Assembly (NCBI RefSeq): GCF_903914075.1
Contig: NZ_CAIWNQ010000001.1
Span: 62,001 to 126,000 of the forward strand
Reading direction: 5' to 3'
Source of the DNA: Ruegeria sp. THAF57
GTDB taxonomy: Bacteria > Pseudomonadota > Alphaproteobacteria > Rhodobacterales > Rhodobacteraceae
DNA: 64,000 bases
Under the pieces are notes generated by a model that saw only the letters and a list, made by a program, of their open reading frames with translations, had not been told where the DNA came from and did not search any database. Positions within the stretch are counted from its first letter, which is position 1; every line of letters starts with the position of its first letter. Shown in pieces: positions 28,054 to 36,108 of this stretch. Made by a program: the position numbers and the translations under genes.

Positions 28054-28653
28054 ATGATTCCGTTACCCATTATCCTTTTGGCCGCCGGACAGTCACGTCG
28101 TATGGGTGGCAAGGACAAACTGTTGCAAGCTGTTGACGGTATGCCTTTGTTGCGTCGTTCACTCGAAACGGCGCTGAAGGCCGGGCCGACCATCGTCGCC
28201 CTTCCTCCAAAACCGCACCCGCGTTACGACGCGATCAAAGGTCTGGACGCGCAGATGGTAGAAATTCCAGATGCTATCGAAGGAATGAACGCCAGCCTGC
28301 GCGGAGCGATGCGGCACGTCCCACCGGAAGCCACCGCCGTCATGGTTTTGTTGGCTGACTTACCCGATATCACGCCCGGCGACCTGAAAGCAGTGATCCG
28401 CGCGGTTCAAGAACATCCAGACAACCTGGTTTGGCGCGGCGCGACGGCTAACGGAAAACCCGGCCATCCGGTTGTTTTCCACCGATCTCTATTTGATGAC
28501 CTTGCAAGACTTACGGGCGATGAAGGCGCACAGGCTGTTGTCCGGGCACATGCCGACCGTGTGTGCCTTGTTCCTCTGCCCGATCAAAACGCGTTGTTGG
28601 ACTTGGACACCCCGGAAGACTGGGATGCATGGCACCAAAAAAGAAACGCCTGA
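28054..28653 (+). CDS. MobA-like nucleotidyltransferase (MocA/molybdenum cofactor family)
   Basis: A 199-residue NTP transferase. ILLAAGQSRRMGGKDKL (about 7-23) is the nucleotide-binding loop with the GxGxSxRMGxxK pattern of MobA/MocA proteins; LLADLPDI supplies the metal-binding Asp; NGKPGHPVVF is the MocA-like substrate loop. These enzymes attach CMP or GMP to molybdopterin. I choose ATG 28054, as the frame before it (from 27991) overlaps the previous gene and is not family-like. No other molybdenum gene is nearby. Confidence 0.85.
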   Translation: MIPLPIILLAAGQSRRMGGKDKLLQAVDGMPLLRRSLETALKAGPTIVALPPKPHPRYDAIKGLDAQMVEIPDAIEGMNASLRGAMRHVPPEATAVMVLLADLPDITPGDLKAVIRAVQEHPDNLVWRGATANGKPGHPVVFHRSLFDDLARLTGDEGAQAVVRAHADRVCLVPLPDQNALLDLDTPEDWDAWHQKRNA

Positions 28654-28662
28654 AAAGAACAC

Positions 28663-28686
28663 GGCCCGGTCTTTTCAGACCGGGCC
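28663..28686 (+). terminator. Perfect 10-bp hairpin downstream of the MobA-like gene
   Basis: GGCCCGGTCT, loop TTTC, AGACCGGGCC gives a perfect GC-rich hairpin 10 bp after the stop codon. There is no T-run on the + side (GGTGCCC follows), so termination efficiency is uncertain; mRNA 3'-end protection is an alternative. Confidence 0.6.
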
Positions 28687-29404
28687 GGTGCCCAAAACAG
28701 GACTACCACTTTTCATCAATCCTGAAAGCGCGGCCATTTGTGCCATGTAGCACGCTGGCTATTCCGCCGCTGAACCTAAACAAGACCCCCTCGTTAACAT
28801 GCCGCTCAGCGCTTCCAGTGACTGTGACGGCCGTTGGCACCCCCTAGTGCCTTCGGCTCCCCTCGCTTGGGCATGATCATCGTCACCCATCACACCGGTT
28901 CAGACAACGGGAAACTGGAAAGAACGGTAAATTTTCGACGTATCAGAATGGTTTTTGCGCAACATCCCGCCGAAGAAAAAACAATCATTGAGGGAACCGG
29001 AATTTGTGCTAACGGCGCCGAAACTGCCCTTATGAACGCTCTTATTAAACTAAAGACCAGTCAATTTTAGGCTTGTTGAGGGCAACAAAGACTAAACCTT
29101 ACACCTGGTCACAACCAAAACACGAGCGATTGCCAAAGGATCTGTGGATCTGTTCCTTTGTTAACCAAACTGTTTCAATTCAGCGCTTTTCAGGTATTGC
29201 CCGCGTGTGCGTCAACAATCCAGTGATTCGAGCCGTTGATTCGCCGGGGCGCACGAGGTCGTGCTGCCCAACCCGCGTATAGGACGGGCCCAATGTGGCG
29301 AAATTAAGATTTCTTAATCTTTCAAACAGGAAACACAAAGACTGATACGTCATCTGCTGATTTAACGCGCGGCCGCAACCGCGTGATACAAACAGGAGAC
29401 CAAT
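28687..29404 (+). other. Long intergenic region before degP (about 720 bp)
   Basis: No recognised gene lies here. It is richer in A+T than its flanks, and a 65-codon ORF starts at ATG 28873 (to 29070) without a ribosome site or family resemblance. It holds an AT-rich palindrome at 29303-29321 close to the degP start. The region probably carries the degP promoter and may hide a small RNA, which I cannot identify by sequence. Confidence 0.45.
29303..29321. promoter_or_regulatory. AT-rich palindrome upstream of degP (operator candidate)
   Basis: Two overlapping perfect palindromes are seen: ATTAAG-ATTT-CTTAAT (29303-29318) and AAGATT-TCTT-AATCTT (29306-29321). It lies about 85 bp before the degP ATG, a usual place for an activator or repressor site. 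The two-component regulator encoded downstream is one candidate binder. Confidence 0.4.
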
Positions 29405-30841
29405 ATGAGCATCCGTAAATCCTCTCTTCTTACGCCACGCACGTCCAATTGGATGGGCGTCACCGCGCTGAGCGCCGCTCTGCTTGCGACGACCGCCCTG
29501 CCTTCGAAAGCGGACGAAGCCCTGGCCGATCTGGTTGAGAGCGTGTCACCATCCGTCGTGACGATCATCGCGGAACAGGACGCCACCGCGGTTCCGGCCA
29601 GAGGACAGGACTTTGATTTTGAAAGCCACCCGTTCGGCGAATTTTTCAAGCGGTTTGGTACGCCAGAAGGGTTCAACGCCCCGCAACGCGGCCCGGCACA
29701 AGGTCTCGGTTCGGGCTTTGTTCTGGATGAGGCAGGATACATTGTCACCAATCACCACGTTGTCGACAACGCGTCCAATGTCACCGTACGCCTAAACGAC
29801 GATCGCACCTTTGACGCCGAGGTTGTCGGGACCGACCCCCTGACGGACATCGCTGTTCTGAAGATCGACGCGGGTGAGTCCCTGCAAGCCGTTGAATTGG
29901 GCGACAGCGACGTGATCCGCGTGGGCGAAGACGTTGTTGCAATCGGCAATCCCTTCGGCCTGAGTTCGACCGTGACAACGGGTATCGTTTCGGCCAAGGG
30001 TCGTAACATTTCTCAAGGACCGTATGCTGAGTTCATCCAGACCGATGCGGCCATTAACAAGGGCAACTCAGGTGGACCGCTGTTCAACATGGAAGGCGAA
30101 GTTGTCGGCGTGAACTCGGCGATTTATTCACCCAGCGGCGGGTCTGTCGGCCTGGGCTTTGCGGTGACCTCAAACATCGTGGAACATATCGCAGCCGACC
30201 TGCGTGATGACGGTCAGGTCAGCCGTGGCTGGTTGGGTGTTTCGATCCAGAATGTCAGCCCTGAAATTGCCGCAGCAATGGGAATTGATGCCTCAAAAGG
30301 TGCGCTGGTTTCCGAAGTGGTCGATGGAAGCCCGGCCCAGGGGATTCTGGAACAGGGCGATGTCATTCTGACCTTCAACGATGAAACCGTCGACTCCAGC
30401 AGCGACCTGCCCTTGTTGGTCGGCACGACGAAGGTGGGGACTGACAGCACCTTGACAGTTCTGCGCGATGGCAAGGAACAACAGCTTGAGCTAACCATCG
30501 GCCAACACCAAAGCGCCTCGGCAGACATCGACAAGTCCGTTGATGAAACCATCTCGGGGACCGCATTGGGTGTTACCGTCGCTCCGCTGACCGATACGAC
30601 CCGCGCCGAGATGGGAGTGGGTGAAAACGTCAACGGCGTCGTCGTGACCGATCTTTCGCCCGAAAGCCCAGCGGCCAAGGCTGGTCTGCAGCGTGGCGAT
30701 GTGATCGTGAAACTCGGCGGGCAGGAAACCGTTTCGCCAGATGCACTCAAGGCCGCGCTTGACAGCGAAAAGACCGATCCTGCGCTGGTTTTGATCAATC
30801 GCGGCGGCAACCAGATCTTCGTCGCGGTGGAAATCGCCTGA
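29405..30841 (+). CDS. degP: Do-family periplasmic serine protease/chaperone (DegP/MucD type)
   Basis: A 478-residue HtrA protease with signal peptide (about 1-36, cleavage near SKADEA). Catalytic triad: H118 (TNHHVV), D148 (PLTDIAVL) and S222 (NKGNSGGPL). Two PDZ domains follow at about 270-360 and 385-475. It degrades or refolds damaged periplasmic proteins. CAGGAG precedes the ATG. The downstream OmpR-type regulator and histidine kinase suggest envelope-stress control. DegP versus DegQ cannot be resolved by eye; the 30-residue Q-linker of E. coli DegP is not obvious here. Confidence 0.95.
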   Translation: MSIRKSSLLTPRTSNWMGVTALSAALLATTALPSKADEALADLVESVSPSVVTIIAEQDATAVPARGQDFDFESHPFGEFFKRFGTPEGFNAPQRGPAQGLGSGFVLDEAGYIVTNHHVVDNASNVTVRLNDDRTFDAEVVGTDPLTDIAVLKIDAGESLQAVELGDSDVIRVGEDVVAIGNPFGLSSTVTTGIVSAKGRNISQGPYAEFIQTDAAINKGNSGGPLFNMEGEVVGVNSAIYSPSGGSVGLGFAVTSNIVEHIAADLRDDGQVSRGWLGVSIQNVSPEIAAAMGIDASKGALVSEVVDGSPAQGILEQGDVILTFNDETVDSSSDLPLLVGTTKVGTDSTLTVLRDGKEQQLELTIGQHQSASADIDKSVDETISGTALGVTVAPLTDTTRAEMGVGENVNGVVVTDLSPESPAAKAGLQRGDVIVKLGGQETVSPDALKAALDSEKTDPALVLINRGGNQIFVAVEIA

Positions 30842-30926
30842 TCAGACACCCGCGCGCGCCACGTGATGGGGAATATCTGGCGTGCGCCTCCCTGGCGGAT
30901 TGAATTGTCCGCTATCCGCCGGGACT

Positions 30927-30960
30927 GCCGGGTGCGCAACGACGCACCCGGCACGTTCTT
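30927..30960 (+). terminator. Terminator-like hairpin after degP
   Basis: GCCGGGTGCG (30927-30936), loop CAACGA, CGCACCCGGC (30943-30952) is a perfect 10-bp stem followed by ACGTTCTTTCCC, a weak T-rich tail. It separates degP from the two-component genes, which therefore probably have their own promoter. Confidence 0.7.
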
Positions 30961-31024
30961 TCCCTAAAACCAGTGCTTTACCCGAAATTTTGTGTTTATA
31001 TACCGGTAGAAAGGAGTTCGGACC

Positions 31025-31705
31025 ATGAGCCGTCGCCTGCTGATCGTTGAAGACGATGAAGACACCCGCGAGTTCATCGCCAAAGGGTTTGGCGAAGAAG
31101 GCTACGTGGTCGAACAGGCCGCTGATGGCCGTGAAGGTCTGTATCATGCCACAGACGGTGGATTTGACGCCATTGTGCTGGACCGGATGCTGCCGGGGCT
31201 GGACGGGTTGTCGCTGATCCGATCCCTTAGGGCCGCGGGTTTGAAGACCCCCGTCCTGATGCTCACAGCGATGAGCGCAGTTGATGAGCGGGTCAAAGGG
31301 TTGCGTTCGGGCGCGGACGACTACCTTGTAAAACCGTTCTCTTTCCAAGAGCTACACGCGCGGATCGAAGCGTTGTTGCGGCGCCCCCAAGAGGCCGAAG
31401 AAAACGCGACCTTGACATGCCGCGACCTTGAGATGGACCTGCTGACCCGTAAGGTCACACGCGACGGGCACGAGGTTTCGCTGACCCCGCGCGAGTTCCA
31501 GATCCTAGAGTATTTTCTGCGTAGAAAGAACCGCGTGGTGTCGCGCACGATGCTGCTTGAAGGTGTTTGGGATTACCATTTCGACCCGAATACGAACGTG
31601 GTTGACGTCCATATCTCAAAACTGCGCCGTCAGTTGGATGAAGGTGGCGGACCGCCTTTGATTGAAACCGTCCGGGGTGCCGGCTACATGATCTCTGATG
31701 GATAA
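31025..31705 (+). CDS. OmpR/PhoB-type response regulator
   Basis: A 226-residue two-component regulator. The receiver domain (1-120) has phosphoacceptor D53 (IVLDRMLPGLDG), acidic pair E9/D10, and K near 105 (LVKPFSF). The C-terminal winged-helix domain (about 128-224) contains LTPREFQILEYF and ETVRGAGYMI. AAGGAG lies upstream of the ATG. The stop overlaps the kinase start by 8 nt, so they are one operon. Sensed signal unknown; envelope stress is suggested by degP just upstream. Confidence 0.95.
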   Translation: MSRRLLIVEDDEDTREFIAKGFGEEGYVVEQAADGREGLYHATDGGFDAIVLDRMLPGLDGLSLIRSLRAAGLKTPVLMLTAMSAVDERVKGLRSGADDYLVKPFSFQELHARIEALLRRPQEAEENATLTCRDLEMDLLTRKVTRDGHEVSLTPREFQILEYFLRRKNRVVSRTMLLEGVWDYHFDPNTNVVDVHISKLRRQLDEGGGPPLIETVRGAGYMISDG

Positions 31706-33065
31706 CCTTCAACTTTCCTTCAATAATTCCCGAACGAGATTGGTTTTCGCCAGCATGGTCCTCAGCACCTTGCTGACCGCGACGGTGCTGGCTTTGGTCT
31801 ATGTCACGGCGAACCGCAGTATCGAAGGTGAAACACGATCGGTTGTATCCGCCGAACTGACCGGGTTGGCCGATGAATACGAAAGGCGCGGCCTTATCGG
31901 TCTGTTGACGGCCATCGAACGCCGCTTGCCCTCAGCGTCCGAGAGGGATGCACTGTACCTGTTAACCGATCGCTTCGGCGCGAAACTTGCAGGTAACCTC
32001 AAACAATGGCCTGCGGACGTCACCGCCGGCAGCGGATGGGTCGATCTTGAGCTTCGGCGCGCCGACAATGATGAACTGGTCCCCATTTCCGCCGCCTCGA
32101 TCCGCTTACCGGGTGGTGAACGTCTGCTGGTCGGACGGGACGCCCTGGCGCGGCAGCAGTTTGACAGAGTTCTGTTACGCTCGGTTGGCATAGCACTGGC
32201 GATTGCCCTTGCGCTCAGTGTCTTAACAGGGTGGTTGTTTACACGACTGGTGTTCTCTCGCCTGTCAGACATAGCCAGCACCGCCGAGAATATCGTGTCC
32301 GGAGACTTGTCCCGGCGTATGCCCCTACGCGGGACAGGTGATGAGTTTGATCAGGTGGCCCGCACGCTCAACACCATGCTGGACAAAAACGAGGAACTGA
32401 TCAGCAACCTGCGCACGACCTCAAACTCGATCGCACACGACCTCAGATCCCCTCTGTCGCGCCTGCGCCAGAGAATTGAAACCCTGTCCGACCCAAGCAA
32501 AACTGATCTGGACCGCGAGATTGATGTGGCACGAGCCACAGCGGAAATTGATCATGTTCTCAGGGTGTTGGGTCAGCTTACTGACATCTCGCGCGCCGAG
32601 GCCGGTGTGGGACGCGAGCAATTTGAAACCGTCGACCTGCAACAACTCGTTGGCGATGTTGTTGAACTTTATGAACCCGTGGCCTCGGATCAAGGTGTTC
32701 AGATCACCGTCAATGGAACGGTAACCCCAATTCAAGGTCACCGCCCTTTGCTGTCGCAGGCCCTGTCAAACCTGCTGGAAAATGCATTGCGCTATGCACC
32801 TGAAGATACATCCATCGACATAACAATTTCCGAGGATGGCCCGTTCACCTGCATGAGCGTCCGCGATCACGGCCCCGGCGTTCCAACCGAAGAGTTACAC
32901 CGCCTTCAGGTGCCTTTTGTCACGCTTGATCCCGCACGTACCGAGAGAAACGCGGGGCTTGGGCTGGCACTGGTTGCCGCGATCTCGCACATGCATGGCG
33001 GTGCTTTCATGGCCTCAAACAGCAACCCCGGCCTGCAAGCGACCATCAAGCTGGGACGCCATTAG
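31698..33065 (+). CDS. Sensor histidine kinase (HAMP-HisKA-HATPase)
   Basis: A 455-residue kinase with two TM helices (about 14-36 and 161-183) framing a 120-residue periplasmic sensor. A HAMP domain lies at about 180-235 and a HisKA with phosphoacceptor H247 (IAHDLRSPLSRL). The HATPase contains an N-box (LLENALRYAP), G1 (VRDHGPGVP) and G2 (GLGLALVAAISHMHGG). The partner is the regulator overlapping by 8 nt. The 3' end overlaps the convergent CYTH gene by 20 bp. Confidence 0.95.
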   Translation: MDNLQLSFNNSRTRLVFASMVLSTLLTATVLALVYVTANRSIEGETRSVVSAELTGLADEYERRGLIGLLTAIERRLPSASERDALYLLTDRFGAKLAGNLKQWPADVTAGSGWVDLELRRADNDELVPISAASIRLPGGERLLVGRDALARQQFDRVLLRSVGIALAIALALSVLTGWLFTRLVFSRLSDIASTAENIVSGDLSRRMPLRGTGDEFDQVARTLNTMLDKNEELISNLRTTSNSIAHDLRSPLSRLRQRIETLSDPSKTDLDREIDVARATAEIDHVLRVLGQLTDISRAEAGVGREQFETVDLQQLVGDVVELYEPVASDQGVQITVNGTVTPIQGHRPLLSQALSNLLENALRYAPEDTSIDITISEDGPFTCMSVRDHGPGVPTEELHRLQVPFVTLDPARTERNAGLGLALVAAISHMHGGAFMASNSNPGLQATIKLGRH

Positions 33066-33513
33066 TCGCCATTGTCTTGTTCTTGTACCGGTTGTCCGAC
33101 GTCACGTCCGCGCCGAACCAATCCGGGGGCGTAAAGGCAAGCGCCTCGGCCTCGGTCGAAAACTCGACCTCGACAAGTTGCAGCGGGGCTAGGTCCCCTT
33201 GAAACACATCCAGTTCAAACACACGCCCATCCGAGAGCACGCCGGTATGGCGCTCTTTCTCGACCCGGCGTCCTGCGGTTTCAGGCCAAAAGGTTTCGAA
33301 CTGCTCGGCTGAAATTTCCGTCTCACGCTCGACCCGAACCATTGCGCCACCGCCCTTGAGGGTCAGGTAGTACCGATCGTTCTTTTGCCTAAGGCGCAAC
33401 TCGGCCGAGTCGTTGGGCGATGTCAGATAGCCTTGTCGCACGATGGCCTTGTCCGCGCGGCTTAAGTCCGGCAGGTCAGCCACAAGGAATTTGCGTTCGA
33501 TTTCGGTAGTCAT
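33046..33513 (-). CDS. Stand-alone CYTH-domain phosphohydrolase (inorganic triphosphatase-like)
   Basis: A 155-residue single-domain protein that begins with the CYTH signature EIERKFLV (E4, E6 and K8 of ExExK). Charged strands follow, typical of the triphosphate tunnel: ELRLRQKNDRYYLTLK, RVERETEI and LVEVEFSTEAEA. Bacterial CYTH enzymes hydrolyse inorganic tripolyphosphate or other triphosphates with Mg2+ or Mn2+; a few make cAMP. Most short bacterial members are triphosphatases. The start overlaps the ParA stop by ATGA, so it is translated with the ParA and CHAD genes. The C-terminus overlaps the convergent histidine kinase gene by 20 bp. Third gene of the CHAD-ParA-CYTH operon. Confidence 0.92.
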   Translation of the reverse strand: MTTEIERKFLVADLPDLSRADKAIVRQGYLTSPNDSAELRLRQKNDRYYLTLKGGGAMVRVERETEISAEQFETFWPETAGRRVEKERHTGVLSDGRVFELDVFQGDLAPLQLVEVEFSTEAEALAFTPPDWFGADVTSDNRYKNKTMATNGVPA

Positions 33514-34265
33514 TTGTCTGAAACCACTCCGTTTTCCAGCTCATCATAAAGCGCGCGATATGCGGCACTGGCCGCGCTGCGTCCCGCATAGACGCTGACG
33601 GGTGCCCTATTTTGCCCCATCCGCTCGATATCCGCCGCAAACGGGACCGACGCCTGCAAGAACCGCTTTCGATACAGCTTTCGCATCACCATCATCGTTT
33701 CCACATGCAACGTCTTTCGGCGTTGGACCATCGAAAAGAAGGCCCGCAGCTTTTTCTTTGGCAGTCCTTTCTGATCAAAGAAATTCACCAGTTGATCAAA
33801 GGTCCTTTCGGACAGTGTCGTCGGTATGACGGGTACAACAATCTGGTCTGCGGCTTTGAATATGTTCTCGGACAAAGTCGAAAAATTTGGCGGACAGTCC
33901 AGAATGATCACGTCATAATCGCTGCCTGCCGCGACCAGAGCTTTCTTCAACCGCGATCTCTTGTTGCGCATCCGAGACAGAAACACATCAAAGTCGCGAA
34001 AGGTCATATTCGCCGGCAGAACGTCCAGCCCTTCGAAATCACTGGCACGGATAGATTTGGTAAAGCGTTCTACATCCTCGAAGAACCGGGCATCCGTTAG
34101 CTTCTTCGAAGGTTTGACGCGCAGATAAAACCCCGACGCCCCTTGCGGATCCAGATCACACAGAAGAACCGTATTCCCAGCCTTCGCATAGGCATATGCC
34201 AGATTGACTGCTGTCGCAGTTTTTCCAACGCCGCCCTTGTTGCTGTAACAGGCTATGATCTTCAA
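33510..34265 (-). CDS. Orphan ParA/MinD-family ATPase in the CHAD-CYTH operon
   Basis: A 251-residue deviant-Walker ATPase. KGGVGKT (10-16) has the signature lysine K10 and the P-loop lysine K15; DLDPQG is Walker A', and VIILDCPPNFSTLSENI contains Walker B. There is no N-terminal HTH, and no parB, repB or parS-like repeat is nearby, so it is not a plasmid or chromosome partition pair. Basic residues late in the protein (RRKTLHVETMMVMRKLYRKRF, about 180-200) could give nonspecific DNA binding, as in ParA-type cargo positioners. It lies 3 bp after the CHAD gene and overlaps the CYTH gene by ATGA, so cargo linked to polyphosphate is the natural guess. Confidence 0.9.
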   Translation of the reverse strand: MKIIACYSNKGGVGKTATAVNLAYAYAKAGNTVLLCDLDPQGASGFYLRVKPSKKLTDARFFEDVERFTKSIRASDFEGLDVLPANMTFRDFDVFLSRMRNKRSRLKKALVAAGSDYDVIILDCPPNFSTLSENIFKAADQIVVPVIPTTLSERTFDQLVNFFDQKGLPKKKLRAFFSMVQRRKTLHVETMMVMRKLYRKRFLQASVPFAADIERMGQNRAPVSVYAGRSAASAAYRALYDELENGVVSDK

Positions 34266-34268
34266 TCC

Positions 34269-35786
34269 CTAGTCCTCCTTGTGGTGAAACAGACTGCGAA
34301 ACAGGTGTCGGATGTTCGGGCTGTCGAAATGCTGAAAATTGGCAATGACGCGGGCGCGCTCTGATTTCTGCCGCTGATACAGCATGGTAACTAACCCGCC
34401 GACAGACATGGCAAGTTGAGCGTTTGCACGTTTTTGAGAGTTACTTTGCCGTGCAACAAATTCCAAAAGCGCCTCTTGCTGGACCGAGCAGTCATTAAAC
34501 AATCCAAGGTTATCTTGCAGCTTTTTCAACGGCTTGATGATTGTTTTGAAATCCCCTGCGTCGAACAAAGGCCCAAAGAACTCCATCAAATATCGCAGCT
34601 TCTTGCAGTCGATCCGCAAGTCATGAACCAATTCGTCCGGGGTCTCGGGGGTGATCTGCCGCGCCAGTTTGCAAACCTTTCGGTAACGTTTCCAAATCAG
34701 GGCGCAAGCATACCCATAGGCCCCCCGACTTGCGTTGGGCCCGGGCGCAAGGCTTCCAACATCTGAAAAGAGTACGGTCAGATCATTCAACTGACGATCA
34801 TATTCAGCAGATTTGAACCGTCGCGAAAGAGTGCCGAGGGCTTGCAAACGCTCTTTTTCAAACTGCGCGAACATGGCCTCGGCGCCTAAGTGAAGTTCGG
34901 AAGGTAATATTTTGAAATATTTATCTTTATCCAGCAAATATACATCAAGATCACGAACCCGTCCCGTCGGGGCCATCAACTCTGAGAACGTATGTTTCAG
35001 CGCAATCGTCTGCTCAGTTGAAAACACACCTTTGAACAGGCTTAACACCGACCTGACACGACGCAGGGATACGCGGTAATCATGCAGATATTCGGTGTCG
35101 ATATCTGCAATTACGCCTGCCTCATTCTGGCGTGCGACGGCTATGAAAGTTCTAATGATGTCCGTTGCCACCTCGATGGACGGCTCTTCCTTGCCCAATG
35201 CGATACCCGGTTTTGCGCGGTACGGAACCGCGTCAGGAAAGAGCGTCCCGAACAAAGCGTCTGCTCCGTTCGTCTTCGCGGCCAGCCCTTTCAGCTTTGT
35301 GCAAACGGCGCTGAATGCACTATCGTATCCTTTCAGCCGTTGAACGGACACGATACTTATTTTGTCAGCTTCTGAGTCCAAGGCATACACTCGTCCACGG
35401 ACCTGAGTTTTTTGCAAGCCATCCAGAACCGAAAACTCGTGAACTCGGAGCGTTCCCGTTCCAATGCTGGTCAACGCGCGCAATTTGGGAAAGCCCTGCA
35501 AAGCCGACTTTACAGCCCCGTCTGGAAGATCTTGAACAAACGCGCCGTTCCCCCGGGCGTTCTGCGCAAATACCGCACCACTGAATTGAAAAAGCAGCAG
35601 CGACCCAGGTGTTTCAACCAAGGCATCTCCGGACATCCTGATTGACTGATCAAAGCAGTCCAGTATCTGAAATTTCTGAGCTGCCTTTGCGGGCTTAACC
35701 CGAAAGCAAAGCTTCTTTAGCGGCTTCGTAAGCAAAGAAGGCTCAAACGCGCCATGAACAACGAACAAAGCGTCCGCCCTTGTCAT
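34269..35786 (-). CDS. CHAD-domain protein with degenerate CYTH-like N-terminus
   Basis: A 505-residue protein. Residues about 205-500 form a CHAD domain, the conserved-histidine helical domain known to bind polyphosphate and to target polyphosphate granules. Two-fold internal symmetry is visible: HDYRVSLRRVRS (235-246) and HDLRIDCKKLRY (388-399). Residues 1-195 have the strand pattern of a CYTH domain (ILDCFDQS...; SIVSVQRLKGYDSAFSA) but lack ExExK, so this part is probably non-catalytic. CYTH-CHAD fusions such as YgiF are common; here an intact CYTH is supplied by a separate gene two positions downstream. AAGGAA lies about 9 nt before the ATG. Cytoplasmic; no TM or signal. Confidence 0.88.
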   Translation of the reverse strand: MTRADALFVVHGAFEPSLLTKPLKKLCFRVKPAKAAQKFQILDCFDQSIRMSGDALVETPGSLLLFQFSGAVFAQNARGNGAFVQDLPDGAVKSALQGFPKLRALTSIGTGTLRVHEFSVLDGLQKTQVRGRVYALDSEADKISIVSVQRLKGYDSAFSAVCTKLKGLAAKTNGADALFGTLFPDAVPYRAKPGIALGKEEPSIEVATDIIRTFIAVARQNEAGVIADIDTEYLHDYRVSLRRVRSVLSLFKGVFSTEQTIALKHTFSELMAPTGRVRDLDVYLLDKDKYFKILPSELHLGAEAMFAQFEKERLQALGTLSRRFKSAEYDRQLNDLTVLFSDVGSLAPGPNASRGAYGYACALIWKRYRKVCKLARQITPETPDELVHDLRIDCKKLRYLMEFFGPLFDAGDFKTIIKPLKKLQDNLGLFNDCSVQQEALLEFVARQSNSQKRANAQLAMSVGGLVTMLYQRQKSERARVIANFQHFDSPNIRHLFRSLFHHKED

Positions 35787-35823
35787 AGCGTGCGTTCCTT
35801 CCGGGGCGCTGCAAGGTGCTCGC

Positions 35824-35961
35824 TCACAAGGACTTCCACGAAGTTCTGCGCGCTTTCACCTTCTTCAATCGCGCAAAGCTTGAGGGGGTTCCCATCCCGC
35901 AGCAGAGATTTATTCTTTTTGCATTGGTTTCGTTCTCTGCGGATTCCTTGTTCTTGGACAT
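35824..35961 (-). CDS. Possible small basic protein (45 aa) upstream of the CHAD gene
   Basis: ATG at 35961 is preceded by GAGG with a 5-nt spacer. The product is MSKNKESAENETNAKRINLC followed by a basic Arg/Lys-rich tail (RLKKVKARRTSWKSL) and ends 37 bp before the CHAD start, same strand. No family is recognised. A chance ORF is quite possible: a plus-strand ORF of 73 codons covers the same bases. I list it because of its ribosome site and its operon position. Confidence 0.35.
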   Translation of the reverse strand: MSKNKESAENETNAKRINLCCGMGTPSSFARLKKVKARRTSWKSL

Positions 35962-36108
35962 CGGCACCTCGCTTGACAGGACGATGTCATGCAATCGCAT
36001 ACGTCCATCAAAAGCAAGCCTGCCAAACCCCACCTGATCTGGCTGACCTTACATGCGGGGCCGGAACAAGTGGATGACAGCAGCAACTAGCCTCGCTAAG
36101 ACGCATGT

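Noticed and set aside
28750..28870. Possible 6S-like or other structured RNA
   Set aside because: GC-rich pairs are visible, but I could not match any family core (6S, tmRNA, SRP, RNase P).
28873..29070. 65-codon ORF before degP
   Set aside because: No ribosome site or family resemblance; kept only as part of the intergenic description.
29200..29280. tRNA T-loop-like sequence (GATTCGAGCC)
   Set aside because: No acceptor, D or anticodon stems can be built around it.
33510..34265. Plasmid or chromosome partition locus (ParA)
   Set aside because: No ParB, no parS-like or iteron repeats and no replication gene nearby; the operon partners are CHAD and CYTH proteins.
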